Shown: positions 1 to 8,515 of the stretch, piece by piece
How the letters are laid out: each line of letters begins with the position of its first letter
Position numbering within the stretch: position 1 is the first letter of the stretch
From: Streptomyces sp. CB02400
GTDB taxonomy: Bacteria; Actinomycetota; Actinomycetes; Streptomycetales; Streptomycetaceae
Reading direction: 5' to 3'
DNA length: 64,000 nucleotides
Assembly (NCBI RefSeq): GCF_001905725.1
Contig: NZ_LIWB01000002.1
Coordinates: forward strand, 419,607 to 483,606
The notes under the pieces: model-generated
The model's input: the letters and a program-made list of their open reading frames with translations, nothing else
Told to the model about the DNA's origin: nothing
The model's database searches: none
Made by a program: the position numbers and the translations under genes

Positions 1-2299
1 GCAGCGAGCCGAGCGTGGCCGTCAGCCGCCGGGTGCCGCCGATGTCGGTGTCCGCGCGGTCGTCGGGCAGCTCCAGGGAGGCGGCGGGCGCGTCCGCGAA
101 CCAGGGGACCAGGTGCCGCACCCGGGAGGCGTCGGCGCCGGTGACCCGGACGGAGTCCACCGGGCGGTCGCCGGGCGGCAGTTCGGTGGCGCCCGACGCG
201 GACAGCGCGCCCAGGCGGCGCCACCCCTCGCCCGGCACACGGACCTCCACGGCCCCCCGCGTGCCCGGCTCGGTGAGCACCGTCACGGCGTCCAGCGCGC
301 GGGCGCGCGGGAGGTCGAGGACGCGGTCGCCGCCGGACCGCGCGGGCGGCTCGTGGTCGATGCCCGCCCAGCTCTCGTACGCCTGCTGCGCCCGGCTCAG
401 GAACGGGTCAAGGACCCCCGCGCCGACTGTCACCCGGGAGGACTCCAGGCCCGCCCGCTGCTCGCCCAGCCGCCGGTACGCCGTCCAGGCGGCGCCCGCG
501 TCCCCGGCCCGCTGCGCGCGGAACAGGTCCAGGGCCGTGGTGCCCGCCTCGCCGTAACGGGCCAGCCGCCGGGACCACGGGTCGACCTCGGCGGCGAGCC
601 CGGTCCCGGACAGCCGTTCCGGCAGCTCGCGCAGGACGGTGAAGGCCGCGCGCAGCCGCGCCGCCGCCTCCTCCGTCCCGTCCGTGCCGGGGGCGGTCGT
701 ACGGGCCCGCCGGAACGCCTCGATCAGCGGCCGCAGATACGCCGACTCCTCGCCGCCCAGCACCGAGGACGCGGTGTTCCCGGCGAGCGCGGCCAGGGCC
801 TCCCCGCGCCGGGCGTCACCGCCGGCGAGGTCGGCGATCGCGGCCCGCCAGGACTCCTGGGGGCGGTAGTCGCGCGGGTTCCAGGCGAAGTCCGCGGCGG
901 TGAACAGCGGGATACGGGACGCCTCCGGCTGCTCCATCGCGTTGGCGAGCAGCGCGGCCGAGCCCGCGGCGACGGCCGGTTCGCGGCCCTGGTAGGGGCC
1001 GAGGAAGATCCGGCCGGGGGCGTAGTCGTTCACCGGGTAGTTGTCCATGGTCACCAGCGGATGCCCGAACACCTCCCGCGCCTTCGCCAGTTGGCCGCCC
1101 GTGATGGTGCTCGGCACCACCCCGACCCCGGTCCACGCCACCTCGACGCCCGCGTCCAGCTCCTCGGCGAGGGCACGCCGGTACGCCGTCGGGCCGTCCT
1201 CGTAGAACTCGGTGGGCATCAGGGACAGGGCGGCGGAGTCCGGGTGACGCGCCACCAGGTGCCGGGCCACCGCGTTCGCCACGTGCGCCTGGGCGCGGGC
1301 GGCGGCACCGGGCCCCGACCCGAACCGGTCGGCGTCCGCCCCGCAGTGCCACTCGCTGTAGCTGACGTCCTGGAACTGGAGCTGGAAGGCGCGGAAGCCC
1401 AGTGCCCACATCGCGTCCAGCTTGCGGGTCAGCGCCCGCAGGTCGTCGCCCGAGGCGAAGCACATCGCCTGCCCCGGCGCCACCGCCCAGCCGAGCGTGA
1501 CGTGGTCGCGCCGCGCCCGCTCCGCCAGCTCCCGGAACTCCGCGCGCCGTTCGGCCGGGTAGGGCTCGCGCCAGCGGGCCTGCCGGTAGAGGTCCTCGCC
1601 GGGCGCGTAGAGGTACCGGTTCTGCTTGGTGCGGCCCATGAAGTCGAGCTGGGCCAGCCGCTGCCGGTGCGTCCACGGGGTGCCGTAGAAGCCCTCGGTG
1701 ATGCCGCGCACGGCGGTGCCGGGCCAGTCGCGTACGACGGCCGCGGTGAGCGTGGCGCCGTCCGGGCGCAGCAGTTGGCGCAACGTCTGCACGCCGTGGA
1801 ACTGGCCGTCGCCGTCCGCGCCGGACAGGGAGACGGCACCCTTGCCGACGGTCAGCGCGTAGCCGCCGGCGGGGAGGGCGTGCCGGGGGTCGCCCGGGGT
1901 GCGTTCCCTGCCCACGCGCACCACGAGCGCCCCCTCGGGCACCTGTGCGCCGGGGGCGGTGAACCGGAGTGCGCCCGCCTCCCGCAGCAGCGCGCGGAGC
2001 GCGTCGAGGGCGTACGGGTCTGCCGTCGCGTCCGCGACCAGGGCGACCTCCTCGGTCACCGCGACCGGGGCGCCGTTCGCGCGCAGGGAGTGCGGCCGTG
2101 GCCACACGGACGGCTCCGCCGCCCGCGCCGTGTCGGCGGCCGGGGACGCGGTGGCGCCCGGCGCGGGCGGCGCGGCCACGGCGGCGGGCGCGGCGCCCAG
2201 GGCTCCGGCGCCCAGGACCCCGGCGAGGACGGCGAGGGCGAGGGCGGTCCTCCTGGCGTTCACCGTCGCGTTCGCCGTCCTCCCACGCCGTAGCCGCAC
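1..2299 (-). CDS. secreted GH84 beta-N-acetylglucosaminidase (C-terminus beyond left edge)
   Basis: Retaining beta-N-acetylhexosaminidase of family GH84 (hyaluronidase/O-GlcNAcase type), expected to release GlcNAc from glycans outside the cell. The reading frame is open to position 1, so the C-terminus lies outside the window. The GTG at 2299 is chosen because AGGAGG lies 5 nt upstream; an in-frame ATG at 2359 has no such site. The first ~43 residues are a signal peptide (Arg-rich start, then LALAVLAGVLGAGALGAA, cut after AAVAA). An N-terminal GH20b-like domain begins near VWPRPHSL. The GH84 signature EGFYGTPW starts at about residue 202. The active-site strand reads FQLQFQDVSYSEWHC, so the usual Asp-Asp pair is Gln310-Asp311. 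Family assignment is confident; activity is less certain because of that change. Confidence 0.85.
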   Translation of the reverse strand, partial: MRLRRGRTANATVNARRTALALAVLAGVLGAGALGAAPAAVAAPPAPGATASPAADTARAAEPSVWPRPHSLRANGAPVAVTEEVALVADATADPYALDALRALLREAGALRFTAPGAQVPEGALVVRVGRERTPGDPRHALPAGGYALTVGKGAVSLSGADGDGQFHGVQTLRQLLRPDGATLTAAVVRDWPGTAVRGITEGFYGTPWTHRQRLAQLDFMGRTKQNRYLYAPGEDLYRQARWREPYPAERRAEFRELAERARRDHVTLGWAVAPGQAMCFASGDDLRALTRKLDAMWALGFRAFQLQFQDVSYSEWHCGADADRFGSGPGAAARAQAHVANAVARHLVARHPDSAALSLMPTEFYEDGPTAYRRALAEELDAGVEVAWTGVGVVPSTITGGQLAKAREVFGHPLVTMDNYPVNDYAPGRIFLGPYQGREPAVAAGSAALLANAMEQPEASRIPLFTAADFAWNPRDYRPQESWRAAIADLAGGDARRGEALAALAGNTASSVLGGEESAYLRPLIEAFRRARTTAPGTDGTEEAAARLRAAFTVLRELPERLSGTGLAAEVDPWSRRLARYGEAGTTALDLFRAQRAGDAGAAWTAYRRLGEQRAGLESSRVTVGAGVLDPFLSRAQQAYESWAGIDHEPPARSGGDRVLDLPRARALDAVTVLTEPGTRGAVEVRVPGEGWRRLGALSASGATELPPGDRPVDSVRVTGADASRVRHLVPWFADAPAASLELPDDRADTDIGGTRRLTATLGSL

Positions 2300-2596
2300 G
2301 GGGCCCTCCTGGTCGCTCGACGGGCCACCCGGCCCGGTGGCCGGTGCGGCCGTGTCCATTCCGTTACCGAGAAAGCCCGAGCCCACCATCTCTGTGGTGA
2401 ACGTGTCAATGAGGGTGGTCGTTGTGGCGCGTTTGTCCCACTGTCGAGGGAGGGGAAGAGGGAAGAATGTGATCAGGACCACGTTGGAAGACTTTGTGCG
2501 TCTGGCATCGCGCCCCCTGGGTAGGGCTGCGAGATAACCCGCACGACCCGCACGCCCCGCGTGATCCGCGCGCCGTGCTCGACGAGGAGGCCACCT

Positions 2597-2878
2597 GTGG
2601 CTGCACCGGCTTACGTTCCTTCCCCGGCCCTGTCCAAACCCGCGGCGGAGCCCTCCGCCGACTTCGAAGAGCCGCACTTCTGCGTCTTCAGCGCGGAAGG
2701 CCCCTGTGCCGAGGTCCCGCTGACCAGCGAACCCCCGCTGCCCGACGCCGAACCCCTCACCAGCGAACCGCCGCTCGCCGACGCCACCCCCCTGACCAGC
2801 GAGTCCGACGCCTTCCTGGACACCTCGGACTCCTCCGGACTCGACTCCTTCCCGGCCCAGTACCGCCCGGAGCCCTAG
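2597..2878 (+). CDS. small acidic repeat protein upstream of malQ, function unknown
   Basis: Unrecognised 93-residue protein. The GTG at 2597 follows GAGGAGG at 2584-2590; the stop codon ends 1 nt before the malQ GTG. It has no signal peptide or membrane segment. It is rich in Asp, Glu, Pro and Ser and has two cysteines (residues 29 and 37, around FCVFSAEGPC). From residue 41 it carries three 12-residue repeats beginning PLTSE: PLTSEPPLPDAE, PLTSEPPLADAT and PLTSESDAFLDT. The malQ ribosome binding site (GGAG at 2869-2872) lies inside its last codons, so the two are probably translationally coupled. Good GC-rich third positions and a strong Shine-Dalgarno support a real gene. Function cannot be inferred; a modified-peptide precursor is conceivable but no maturation enzyme is adjacent. 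Confidence 0.6.
   Translation: MAAPAYVPSPALSKPAAEPSADFEEPHFCVFSAEGPCAEVPLTSEPPLPDAEPLTSEPPLADATPLTSESDAFLDTSDSSGLDSFPAQYRPEP
2717..2824 (+). repeat. three in-frame 36-nt repeats (12 residues each)
   Basis: Units start at 2717, 2753 and 2789, each encoding PLTSE plus seven residues. Units 1 and 2 are close at the protein level. At the DNA level synonymous differences have built up, so protein sequence rather than DNA seems to be conserved. Unit 3 has diverged in its second half. Confidence 0.8.
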
Positions 2879-2879
2879 G

Positions 2880-4937
2880 GTGGGCGCGCCACGGCCGGCC
2901 GAGCCCCCTTCCGAGGACCTGTCCCGGCTCGCCGCCCTGCACGGCGTCGCCACCTCGTACCACCCCTCCCCGGACCGCACGGTCGCGGCCACGGCCACCG
3001 CCGTCACCCTCGCGCTGGCCGCCCTCGGCGTGGACACGGCCACCCCGGAGGCCGTACGCGCCGCCCTCACCGCCCGTGAACGGGAACTCGGCGAGCGGCT
3101 GCTGCCCCCCACCGTGGTCGGCTGGGGCGCCGGCACCCCGGCCGCCCTCACCGCGCTCCCCGAGGACACCCGGCTGCTCGTCCGCACCGAACAGGGCGAG
3201 ACCCGCGACCGGGCCGAGCACCTCCCGCCCGGCGTGCACGAGGTGACCGTCACCGCCCCCGACGGCCGCACCGCCCACGCCCACCTGATCGTCGCCCCGC
3301 CCAAGCTGCCCGCGCCGCCCGGACGCTCGTACGGCCTCCTGGTCCAGCTCTACTCCCTCCTCTCCCGCCGCTCCTGGGGCATGGGCGACCTCGGCGACCT
3401 CGGCGAACTCGCCGGCTGGGCCGGACGCGCCCTCGGCGCCGGATTCGTCCAGGTCAACCCCCTGCACGCGGCCGTCCCCGGCCCGCCGACCGACCCCTCC
3501 CCCTACCGCCCCTCCTCCCGCCGCTTCCCCGACCCCGTCCACCTGCGGGTCGAGGACGTCCCCGAGTTCGCGTACGTCGACGACCGCGACCGCGTGCGCG
3601 CCCTGCTGGAGCGGGCCGGACGGCTGCGCGAGGCGGTGCTGGACAAGGGCGCCCTGATCGACCGGGACGCCGTGTGGGAGATCAAGCGGGAGGCGCTGGA
3701 ACTGCTGCACCAGGTCCCGCTCGGGCCCGGCCGCCGCGCCGCCTACGACGACTTCCGCGCCGCACAGGGCCAGGCTCTGGAGGACCACGCCACCTGGTGC
3801 GCGCTCGCCGAGGCCCACGGCGCCGACTGGCACCGCTGGCCCGCCGCACTGCGCGACCCGCGCTCGCCCGAGACCGCCCGCGCCCGGCGCGAGCTGGCGG
3901 ACCGCGTCGACTTCCACTCCCGGCTCGTCTGGCTCACCGACACCCAGCTCACCGCCGCCCAGCGGGCCGCGCGCGAGGCCGGGATGCCGGTCGGGATCGT
4001 CCACGACCTCGCCGTCGGCGTCCACCCCGGCGGCGCCGACGCCTGGGCGCAGCAGGAGTACTTCGCGTCCGGCATGTCCGTCGGCGCGCCCCCGGACGCG
4101 TTCAACGCGCACGGCCAGGACTGGGGCCTGCCGCCCTGGCGCCCCGACCGGCTCGCCGACTCCGGGTACGCCCCGTTCCGCGCCCTGCTCCGAGGGCTGT
4201 TCCGGTACGCGGGCGCCCTGCGCATCGACCATGTCATGGGCCTGTTCCGGCTCTGGTGGGTTCCCGAGGGCCATCCGCCCACGGAGGGCACGTACGTCCG
4301 TTACGACGCCGAGGCGATGCTCGCCGTCCTCGTCCTGGAGGCGTCCCGGGCCGGGGCGATGGTGATCGGCGAGGACCTGGGGACCGTCGAGCCCGGTGTG
4401 CGTGAGGCGCTGCGGGAGCGGGGTGTGTACGGCACGTCGGTGCTGTGGTTCGAACGGGACTGGGACGGCGACCGGCGCCCGCTGCCGCCGGACGACTGGC
4501 GCGCGGACTGCCTGGCGACCGCCACCACCCACGACCTGCCGCCGACGGCCGCGCGGCTCAGCGGGGAGCATGTGGAACTGCGGGACAGCCTGGGGCTGCT
4601 CACGCGGTCGCTGGCGGAGGAGCGGGCGGAGGCGGCGGCCGATACGGCGGAGTGGCGGGAGCTGTTCGTGCGGCTGGGGCTGATGGGGGCGGGGGCCTCC
4701 GAGGAGGCCGAGATCCAGGCCGTCTACGGCTGCCTGTTGCGTACGCCGGCGCGGATGGTCGGGGTGTGGCTGCCGGACGGGGTGGGGGACCGGCGTCCGC
4801 AGAACCTGCCGGGGACGTGGGACCAGTATCCGAACTGGCGGTTGCCGGTCGCGGATGCGCGGGGGAGGCCGGTGACGCTGGAGGAACTGGCGGGGTCGGC
4901 TCGGCTACGAGCACTGCTCGACGTGCTGAGGGACTGA
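2880..4937 (+). CDS. malQ: 4-alpha-glucanotransferase (amylomaltase, GH77)
   Basis: Cytoplasmic amylomaltase that transfers maltosyl and longer glucan units between oligosaccharides in maltose and glycogen metabolism. It is 685 residues, normal for the long actinobacterial form with an extra N-terminal domain (~1-140). GH77 catalytic residues are visible: nucleophile Asp450 in LRIDHVMGLFRLWW, acid/base Glu498 in GEDLGTVEPGVR, and the transition-state Asp552 in THDLPPTAARL. The C-terminus has the typical NLPGTWDQYPNWRLP. The GTG start lies 1 nt after the stop of the small repeat protein, with GGAG at 2869-2872. A perfect hairpin follows. Confidence 0.95.
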   Translation: MGAPRPAEPPSEDLSRLAALHGVATSYHPSPDRTVAATATAVTLALAALGVDTATPEAVRAALTARERELGERLLPPTVVGWGAGTPAALTALPEDTRLLVRTEQGETRDRAEHLPPGVHEVTVTAPDGRTAHAHLIVAPPKLPAPPGRSYGLLVQLYSLLSRRSWGMGDLGDLGELAGWAGRALGAGFVQVNPLHAAVPGPPTDPSPYRPSSRRFPDPVHLRVEDVPEFAYVDDRDRVRALLERAGRLREAVLDKGALIDRDAVWEIKREALELLHQVPLGPGRRAAYDDFRAAQGQALEDHATWCALAEAHGADWHRWPAALRDPRSPETARARRELADRVDFHSRLVWLTDTQLTAAQRAAREAGMPVGIVHDLAVGVHPGGADAWAQQEYFASGMSVGAPPDAFNAHGQDWGLPPWRPDRLADSGYAPFRALLRGLFRYAGALRIDHVMGLFRLWWVPEGHPPTEGTYVRYDAEAMLAVLVLEASRAGAMVIGEDLGTVEPGVREALRERGVYGTSVLWFERDWDGDRRPLPPDDWRADCLATATTHDLPPTAARLSGEHVELRDSLGLLTRSLAEERAEAAADTAEWRELFVRLGLMGAGASEEAEIQAVYGCLLRTPARMVGVWLPDGVGDRRPQNLPGTWDQYPNWRLPVADARGRPVTLEELAGSARLRALLDVLRD

Positions 4938-4940
4938 TTC

Positions 4941-4989
4941 GTTCCCGCGGGCAGTCGTGCCGCCCTGCGGCACGACTGCCCGCGGGAAC
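4941..4989. terminator. perfect 22-bp hairpin after malQ; member of a dispersed palindrome family
   Basis: The left arm 4941-4962 and right arm 4968-4989 are perfectly complementary around a 5-nt CCCTG loop. It starts 3 nt after the malQ stop codon and probably ends its transcript. The core CGGGCAGTCGTGCCG recurs in the valS-folC gap near 50011-50052, so this is also one copy of a dispersed repeat. Confidence 0.75.
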
Positions 4990-5049
4990 GCGGGAACGCG
5001 GGAGGCGCCTATCGGGCACCCCGCGCGCGCGGAGCTCGACCGTGTTGGA

Positions 5050-5055
5050 TAGTTT
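5050..5055 (+). promoter_or_regulatory. -10 box TAGTTT for a leaderless transcript
   Basis: TAGTTT ends 7 nt before the GTG at 5063, the spacing expected if transcription begins at the start codon. There is no Shine-Dalgarno sequence before that GTG. No convincing -35 is visible. Confidence 0.45.
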
Positions 5056-5062
5056 GGGCACC

Positions 5063-5338
5063 GTGGACAAGAAGAACGCCCTGCGCGCCGGCGCCCTGGC
5101 AGCCGGTACGACGCTGATGATGCTGCTCATGTCGTCCCCCGCGCTCGCGCTCACCCGCGACGACGGCGACGACCCCGGCACCGGCCTGAGCGTCATCGAG
5201 ACGCTGGGCCTCTACGTCGTGGCCCCGATCGCGCTGTTCGTGATCATCGCCGCCCTGGTGATGGTCGGCGACAAGTCGCACAAGAAGAAGGACACGACCA
5301 GCTCCAACATCAGCACCAAGGCCGAAGCCAAGGCCTGA
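5063..5338 (+). CDS. small membrane protein, conserved type, function unknown
   Basis: A 91-residue protein with an N-terminal hydrophobic segment ending SSPALA (signal peptide or membrane segment, ~10-30), a short acidic linker (DDGDDPG), one clear transmembrane helix (~48-70, YVVAPIALFVIIAALVMV) and a charged cytoplasmic tail containing HKKKDTTSS. An alternative in-frame GTG at 5042 would add seven residues, but the -10 box position favours 5063. It lies alone between two hairpins, so it is probably monocistronic. No catalytic motif is seen. Confidence 0.75.
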   Translation: MDKKNALRAGALAAGTTLMMLLMSSPALALTRDDGDDPGTGLSVIETLGLYVVAPIALFVIIAALVMVGDKSHKKKDTTSSNISTKAEAKA

Positions 5339-5361
5339 CCCGGGGCTCACCCGCTCTTGAA

Positions 5362-5400
5362 GAGGGCGCCGCCACCGCCGTACGCGGGGCCGGCGCCCTC
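5362..5400. terminator. hairpin terminator
   Basis: Arms GAGGGCGCCG (5362-5371) and CGGCGCCCTC (5391-5400) are perfectly complementary around a 19-nt loop, 24 nt after the small membrane protein gene. Confidence 0.5.
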
Positions 5401-5474
5401 AGCGCTGCCGAAAAGCGCCCTTGCGCGTTCCGCCCCGGCACGATCTCCTCACAGATGGCACCGAGGAGGTCCTG

Positions 5475-6920
5475 ATGAACGGCACCACCCGTACCGTGAT
5501 CGTGGTCGGTTCCGGCCCCACCGGCCTGCTGCTGGCCGGTGACCTGGCGACCGCAGGCGTCCCCGTCACCGTCGTCGAGAAGCGCGCCCGCGGCATCAGC
5601 AACCTCTCCCGCGCCTTCGTCCTGCACGCCCGCACCCTCGAACAGCTCGACGTGCGGGGCCTGGCCGACGAGCTGGAGGCGGTCGGCCGCCCGCTCGACC
5701 GGCTGCGCCTGTTCGACCGGCTCGAACTCGACCTCCGCGCGCTCCCCTCCCGCTTCCCCCATCTCCTGGTCATCCCGCAGTACGAGGTGGAGAAGGCCCT
5801 GCTGCGGCGGGCCGTCGAGGCCGGCGCCGACTTCCGGTACGAGACCGAGGCGACCGGACTGACCCAGGACGCGGACGGCGTGACGGTCAGGACGAAGGGC
5901 CCCGACGGGGAGCGCGGAGAGCTGCGGGCCGCGTACGTCGTCGGCGCCGACGGAATGCGCAGCACCGTACGGGAGGCGGTCGGGCTGCCGTTCCCAGGAC
6001 GTTCCGTCATCCGGTCCGTGGTCCTGGCGGACGTACGGCTCGCCGAGCCGCCGGAGACGCTGCTCACCGTGAACGCCGTCGGGGACGCCTTCGCCTTCCT
6101 CGCGCCGTTCGGCGACGGCTACCACCGGGTCATCGGCTGGAACCGGGCCCGGAACGTCCCCGACGACACCCCCCTCGACCTCGATGAGATCAAGGAGATC
6201 GCCCGTCTCGCCCTCGGCCGGGACCACGGCATGCACGACGCCCGCTGGATGTCCCGCTTCCACAGCGACGAACGCCAGGCGCCCGCCTACCGCGTGGGCC
6301 GCGCCTTCCTCGCCGGGGACGCCGCGCACGTGCACACCCCGGCCGGCGGGCAGGGCATGAACACCGGCATGCAGGACGCGGCCAACCTGAGCTGGAAGCT
6401 CGCCCAGGTGCTGGACGGCCGCGCCCCCGAGTCCCTGCTCGACACGTACCACGCCGAACGGCACCCGGTCGGCCGGGCGGTGCTGCGCAGCAGCGGCGGC
6501 ATCGTCCGGCTCGCCATGGCCCGGCGCTCCACGACCCTGGCGCTGCGCGCGGCCCTGGCCGCGGTGGTCACCCGTGCCGCCCCGGTCCGCCGCAGGGCGC
6601 TCGGCCAGGTCACCGGTGTCGGCGTCCGGTACGCCGCGCCCCTCGGCGCCCACCGCATGACCGGCCTGCGCGTCCCCGACGTGGCGCTCGGGGGCGGAGG
6701 CCGCCTGCGCCAGGCGCTGCGCGGCGGCCGCTTCGTACTGATCACGCCGGAGCCGTACGACGACGGGGGCGCCCGCAAGGAACGGCTGGCGGTGGAACGC
6801 TGGGCGTCCGGGAGCCGCCGTACGACCGTGCTGGTGCGCCCCGACGGATATGTGGCCTGGGCGTCGGACTCCGCCGGTGCGGCCGACGTCGAGGCCGCGC
6901 TCGCCACGCACGTCGGCTGA
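5475..6920 (+). CDS. FAD-dependent aromatic monooxygenase (PHBH/TetX type)
   Basis: Single-component flavoprotein hydroxylase, 481 residues, using FAD and NAD(P)H to hydroxylate an aromatic or polyketide-like substrate. The ATG at 5475 is chosen because GAGGAGG lies 6 nt upstream; an earlier in-frame GTG at 5421 has no such site. The dinucleotide-binding motif is VVGSGPTGLLLAGDLATAG (~9-27). A GADGMRSTVREA motif and the FAD-ribityl motif FLAGDAAHVHTPAGGQGMN (Asp282) follow. A thioredoxin-like tail contains FVLITPEPYD. It ends 15 nt from a convergent MarR gene. The substrate is unknown. The neighbouring regulator and exporter suggest a role in detoxifying or modifying small molecules, which is inference from context. 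Confidence 0.88.
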   Translation: MNGTTRTVIVVGSGPTGLLLAGDLATAGVPVTVVEKRARGISNLSRAFVLHARTLEQLDVRGLADELEAVGRPLDRLRLFDRLELDLRALPSRFPHLLVIPQYEVEKALLRRAVEAGADFRYETEATGLTQDADGVTVRTKGPDGERGELRAAYVVGADGMRSTVREAVGLPFPGRSVIRSVVLADVRLAEPPETLLTVNAVGDAFAFLAPFGDGYHRVIGWNRARNVPDDTPLDLDEIKEIARLALGRDHGMHDARWMSRFHSDERQAPAYRVGRAFLAGDAAHVHTPAGGQGMNTGMQDAANLSWKLAQVLDGRAPESLLDTYHAERHPVGRAVLRSSGGIVRLAMARRSTTLALRAALAAVVTRAAPVRRRALGQVTGVGVRYAAPLGAHRMTGLRVPDVALGGGGRLRQALRGGRFVLITPEPYDDGGARKERLAVERWASGSRRTTVLVRPDGYVAWASDSAGAADVEAALATHVG

Positions 6921-6935
6921 GGAGGGGCGGGTTCC

Positions 6936-7442
6936 TTACCTCTCCGTCGCGAGCAGCAGCTCCCGCAGCAGGTCGGACAGCTCCCCCGCCCGCTCCCCGT
7001 CCAGGGTGGACAGGGCCTCCGTCTGGACGGTGAGACCCGCGCCGACCGCCGCGTCGATCAGGCGCAGGCCCGCCTCGGTGAGCGTGACCTGCAGTCCGCG
7101 GCGGTCGTGCGGGTCGGGGGAGCGGCGGAGCAGTCCCGCGCGCTCCAGCTTGTCGAGGCGGCCGGTCATCCCGCCGGTGGTGAGCATCAGCGTGGCCGAG
7201 AGCTGGCGGGGGGAGAGGGTGTAGGGCTCCCCGGAGCGGCGCAGGGTGGCGAGGACGTCGAACTCCCCGCGGGAGATCCCGTACTTGGCGTACTCCTTCT
7301 CCATCCGGTCGCCCATGGCGCGCGCGAGCCGGAAGACGCGCCCGAAGACCTCCATGCCGGCGGTGTCGAGATCGGGCCGCACCCGCGCCCACTGCTCGAT
7401 GATCGCGTCGACGGGGTCCTGGGGGCGCTGCTCCGGTGTCAT
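6936..7442 (-). CDS. MarR-family transcriptional regulator
   Basis: Winged-helix repressor of 168 residues from ATG 7442. An alternative TTG start at 7478 adds 12 residues. The helix-turn-helix is in LSPRQLSATLMLTTGGMTGRLDKLERAGLLRR, and the wing contains the family-typical DPHDRRG. It is divergent from the EamA transporter gene, with a 9-bp inverted repeat at 7496-7519 between them. It probably represses that transporter and itself. The FAD monooxygenase converges on its 3' end. Confidence 0.9.
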   Translation of the reverse strand: MTPEQRPQDPVDAIIEQWARVRPDLDTAGMEVFGRVFRLARAMGDRMEKEYAKYGISRGEFDVLATLRRSGEPYTLSPRQLSATLMLTTGGMTGRLDKLERAGLLRRSPDPHDRRGLQVTLTEAGLRLIDAAVGAGLTVQTEALSTLDGERAGELSDLLRELLLATER

Positions 7443-7495
7443 GGGCAGGAGTATCCGTCGAAAATCGGTCACCCGCAAGAAAGTGGATCGATGAT

Positions 7496-7519
7496 AAGTA
7501 GCTTGCGGCTAAGCTACTT
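7496..7519. promoter_or_regulatory. probable MarR operator palindrome
   Basis: AAGTAGCTT (7496-7504) and AAGCTACTT (7511-7519) form a perfect inverted repeat around a 6-nt spacer, in the divergent gap between the marR-type gene and the EamA gene. Size, symmetry and AT-richness fit a MarR dimer site. That this regulator binds it is inference. Confidence 0.65.
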
Positions 7520-7552
7520 GTCGTCGACCTACTCGGAAGAGGTGCGCCCGTC

Positions 7553-8515
7553 ATGGCCGCGAACCGTGCCACCCTCATCGCGCTCACCGCCCTCGCTCCC
7601 GTCTCCTGGGGCACCACCTACGCCGTGACCACGGAGTTCCTCCCACCCGACCGGCCCCTGTTCACCGGCCTGATGCGCGCCCTGCCCGCCGGACTGGCCC
7701 TGCTCGCACTCGTCCGGGTGCTGCCGCGCGGGGCCTGGTGGTGGAAGGCGACGGTGCTCGGCGCGCTCAACATCGGTGCCTTCTTCCCGCTGCTGTTCCT
7801 CTCCGCGTACCGGCTGCCCGGCGGCATGGCGGCGGTGGTCGGCTCGGCGGGCCCCCTGCTCGTGGTCGGCCTCTCGGCGCTGCTGCTGGGGCAGCGGCCG
7901 ACGGTCCGCAACGTGGTCACCGGGGTCGTGGCCGCGTTCGGCGTCAGCCTGGTGGTCCTGAAGGCGGCCGGCGCGCTGGACGTGCTGGGTGTCGCCGCGG
8001 CCCTCGCCTCCACCGCCTCGATGTCCGCCGGCACCGTCCTCACCAAGCGCTGGGGCCGCCCGGAGGGCGTCGGCCCGCTCGCCCTGACGGGCTGGCAGCT
8101 GACGGCCGGAGGCCTGCTGATCGCGCCCGTCGCCTTCCTGGCCGAGGGTGCCCCGCCGGCCCTGGACGCCCCGGCGGTCGGCGGCTACCTCTACCTCGCC
8201 CTGGCGAACACGGCGATCGCGTACTGGCTCTGGTTCCGGGGCATCGGCCGCCTCACCGCCACCCAGGTCACCTTCCTCGGCCCGCTCAGCCCCCTCACGG
8301 CGGCGGTGGTCGGCTGGGCGGCCCTCGGCGAGAGCCTGACGCCGCTGCAACTGGCGGGCATGGCGCTGGCGTTCGGTGCGACGGTGGCGGGGCAGAGCGC
8401 CGCCCCGCCCGCCCGGACGGCCCCTGCGGTGCCCGCGCCCTCCCGTACCGCGTCGTCCGACGGTGCCGAAGACCTGCGCCGACGCCCCTCCACTCCCTCG
8501 GTGGAAACTACTTGA
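7553..8515 (+). CDS. EamA/DMT-family transporter
   Basis: Drug/metabolite transporter of 320 residues with two EamA repeats and about ten transmembrane helices. Family features include SWGTTYAVTTEFLPPDRPL at the N-terminus and the pattern LGPLSPLTAAVVGWAALGESL near the end of the second repeat. The ATG at 7553 follows GGAAGAGG. About 40 residues after the last helix are Pro/Ala/Arg-rich and cytoplasmic. It is divergent from the MarR gene and behind the palindrome, so it is likely repressed by MarR and induced by a ligand it may export. Its last codons overlap the palindromic promoter of the next operon. Confidence 0.88.
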   Translation: MAANRATLIALTALAPVSWGTTYAVTTEFLPPDRPLFTGLMRALPAGLALLALVRVLPRGAWWWKATVLGALNIGAFFPLLFLSAYRLPGGMAAVVGSAGPLLVVGLSALLLGQRPTVRNVVTGVVAAFGVSLVVLKAAGALDVLGVAAALASTASMSAGTVLTKRWGRPEGVGPLALTGWQLTAGGLLIAPVAFLAEGAPPALDAPAVGGYLYLALANTAIAYWLWFRGIGRLTATQVTFLGPLSPLTAAVVGWAALGESLTPLQLAGMALAFGATVAGQSAAPPARTAPAVPAPSRTASSDGAEDLRRRPSTPSVETT

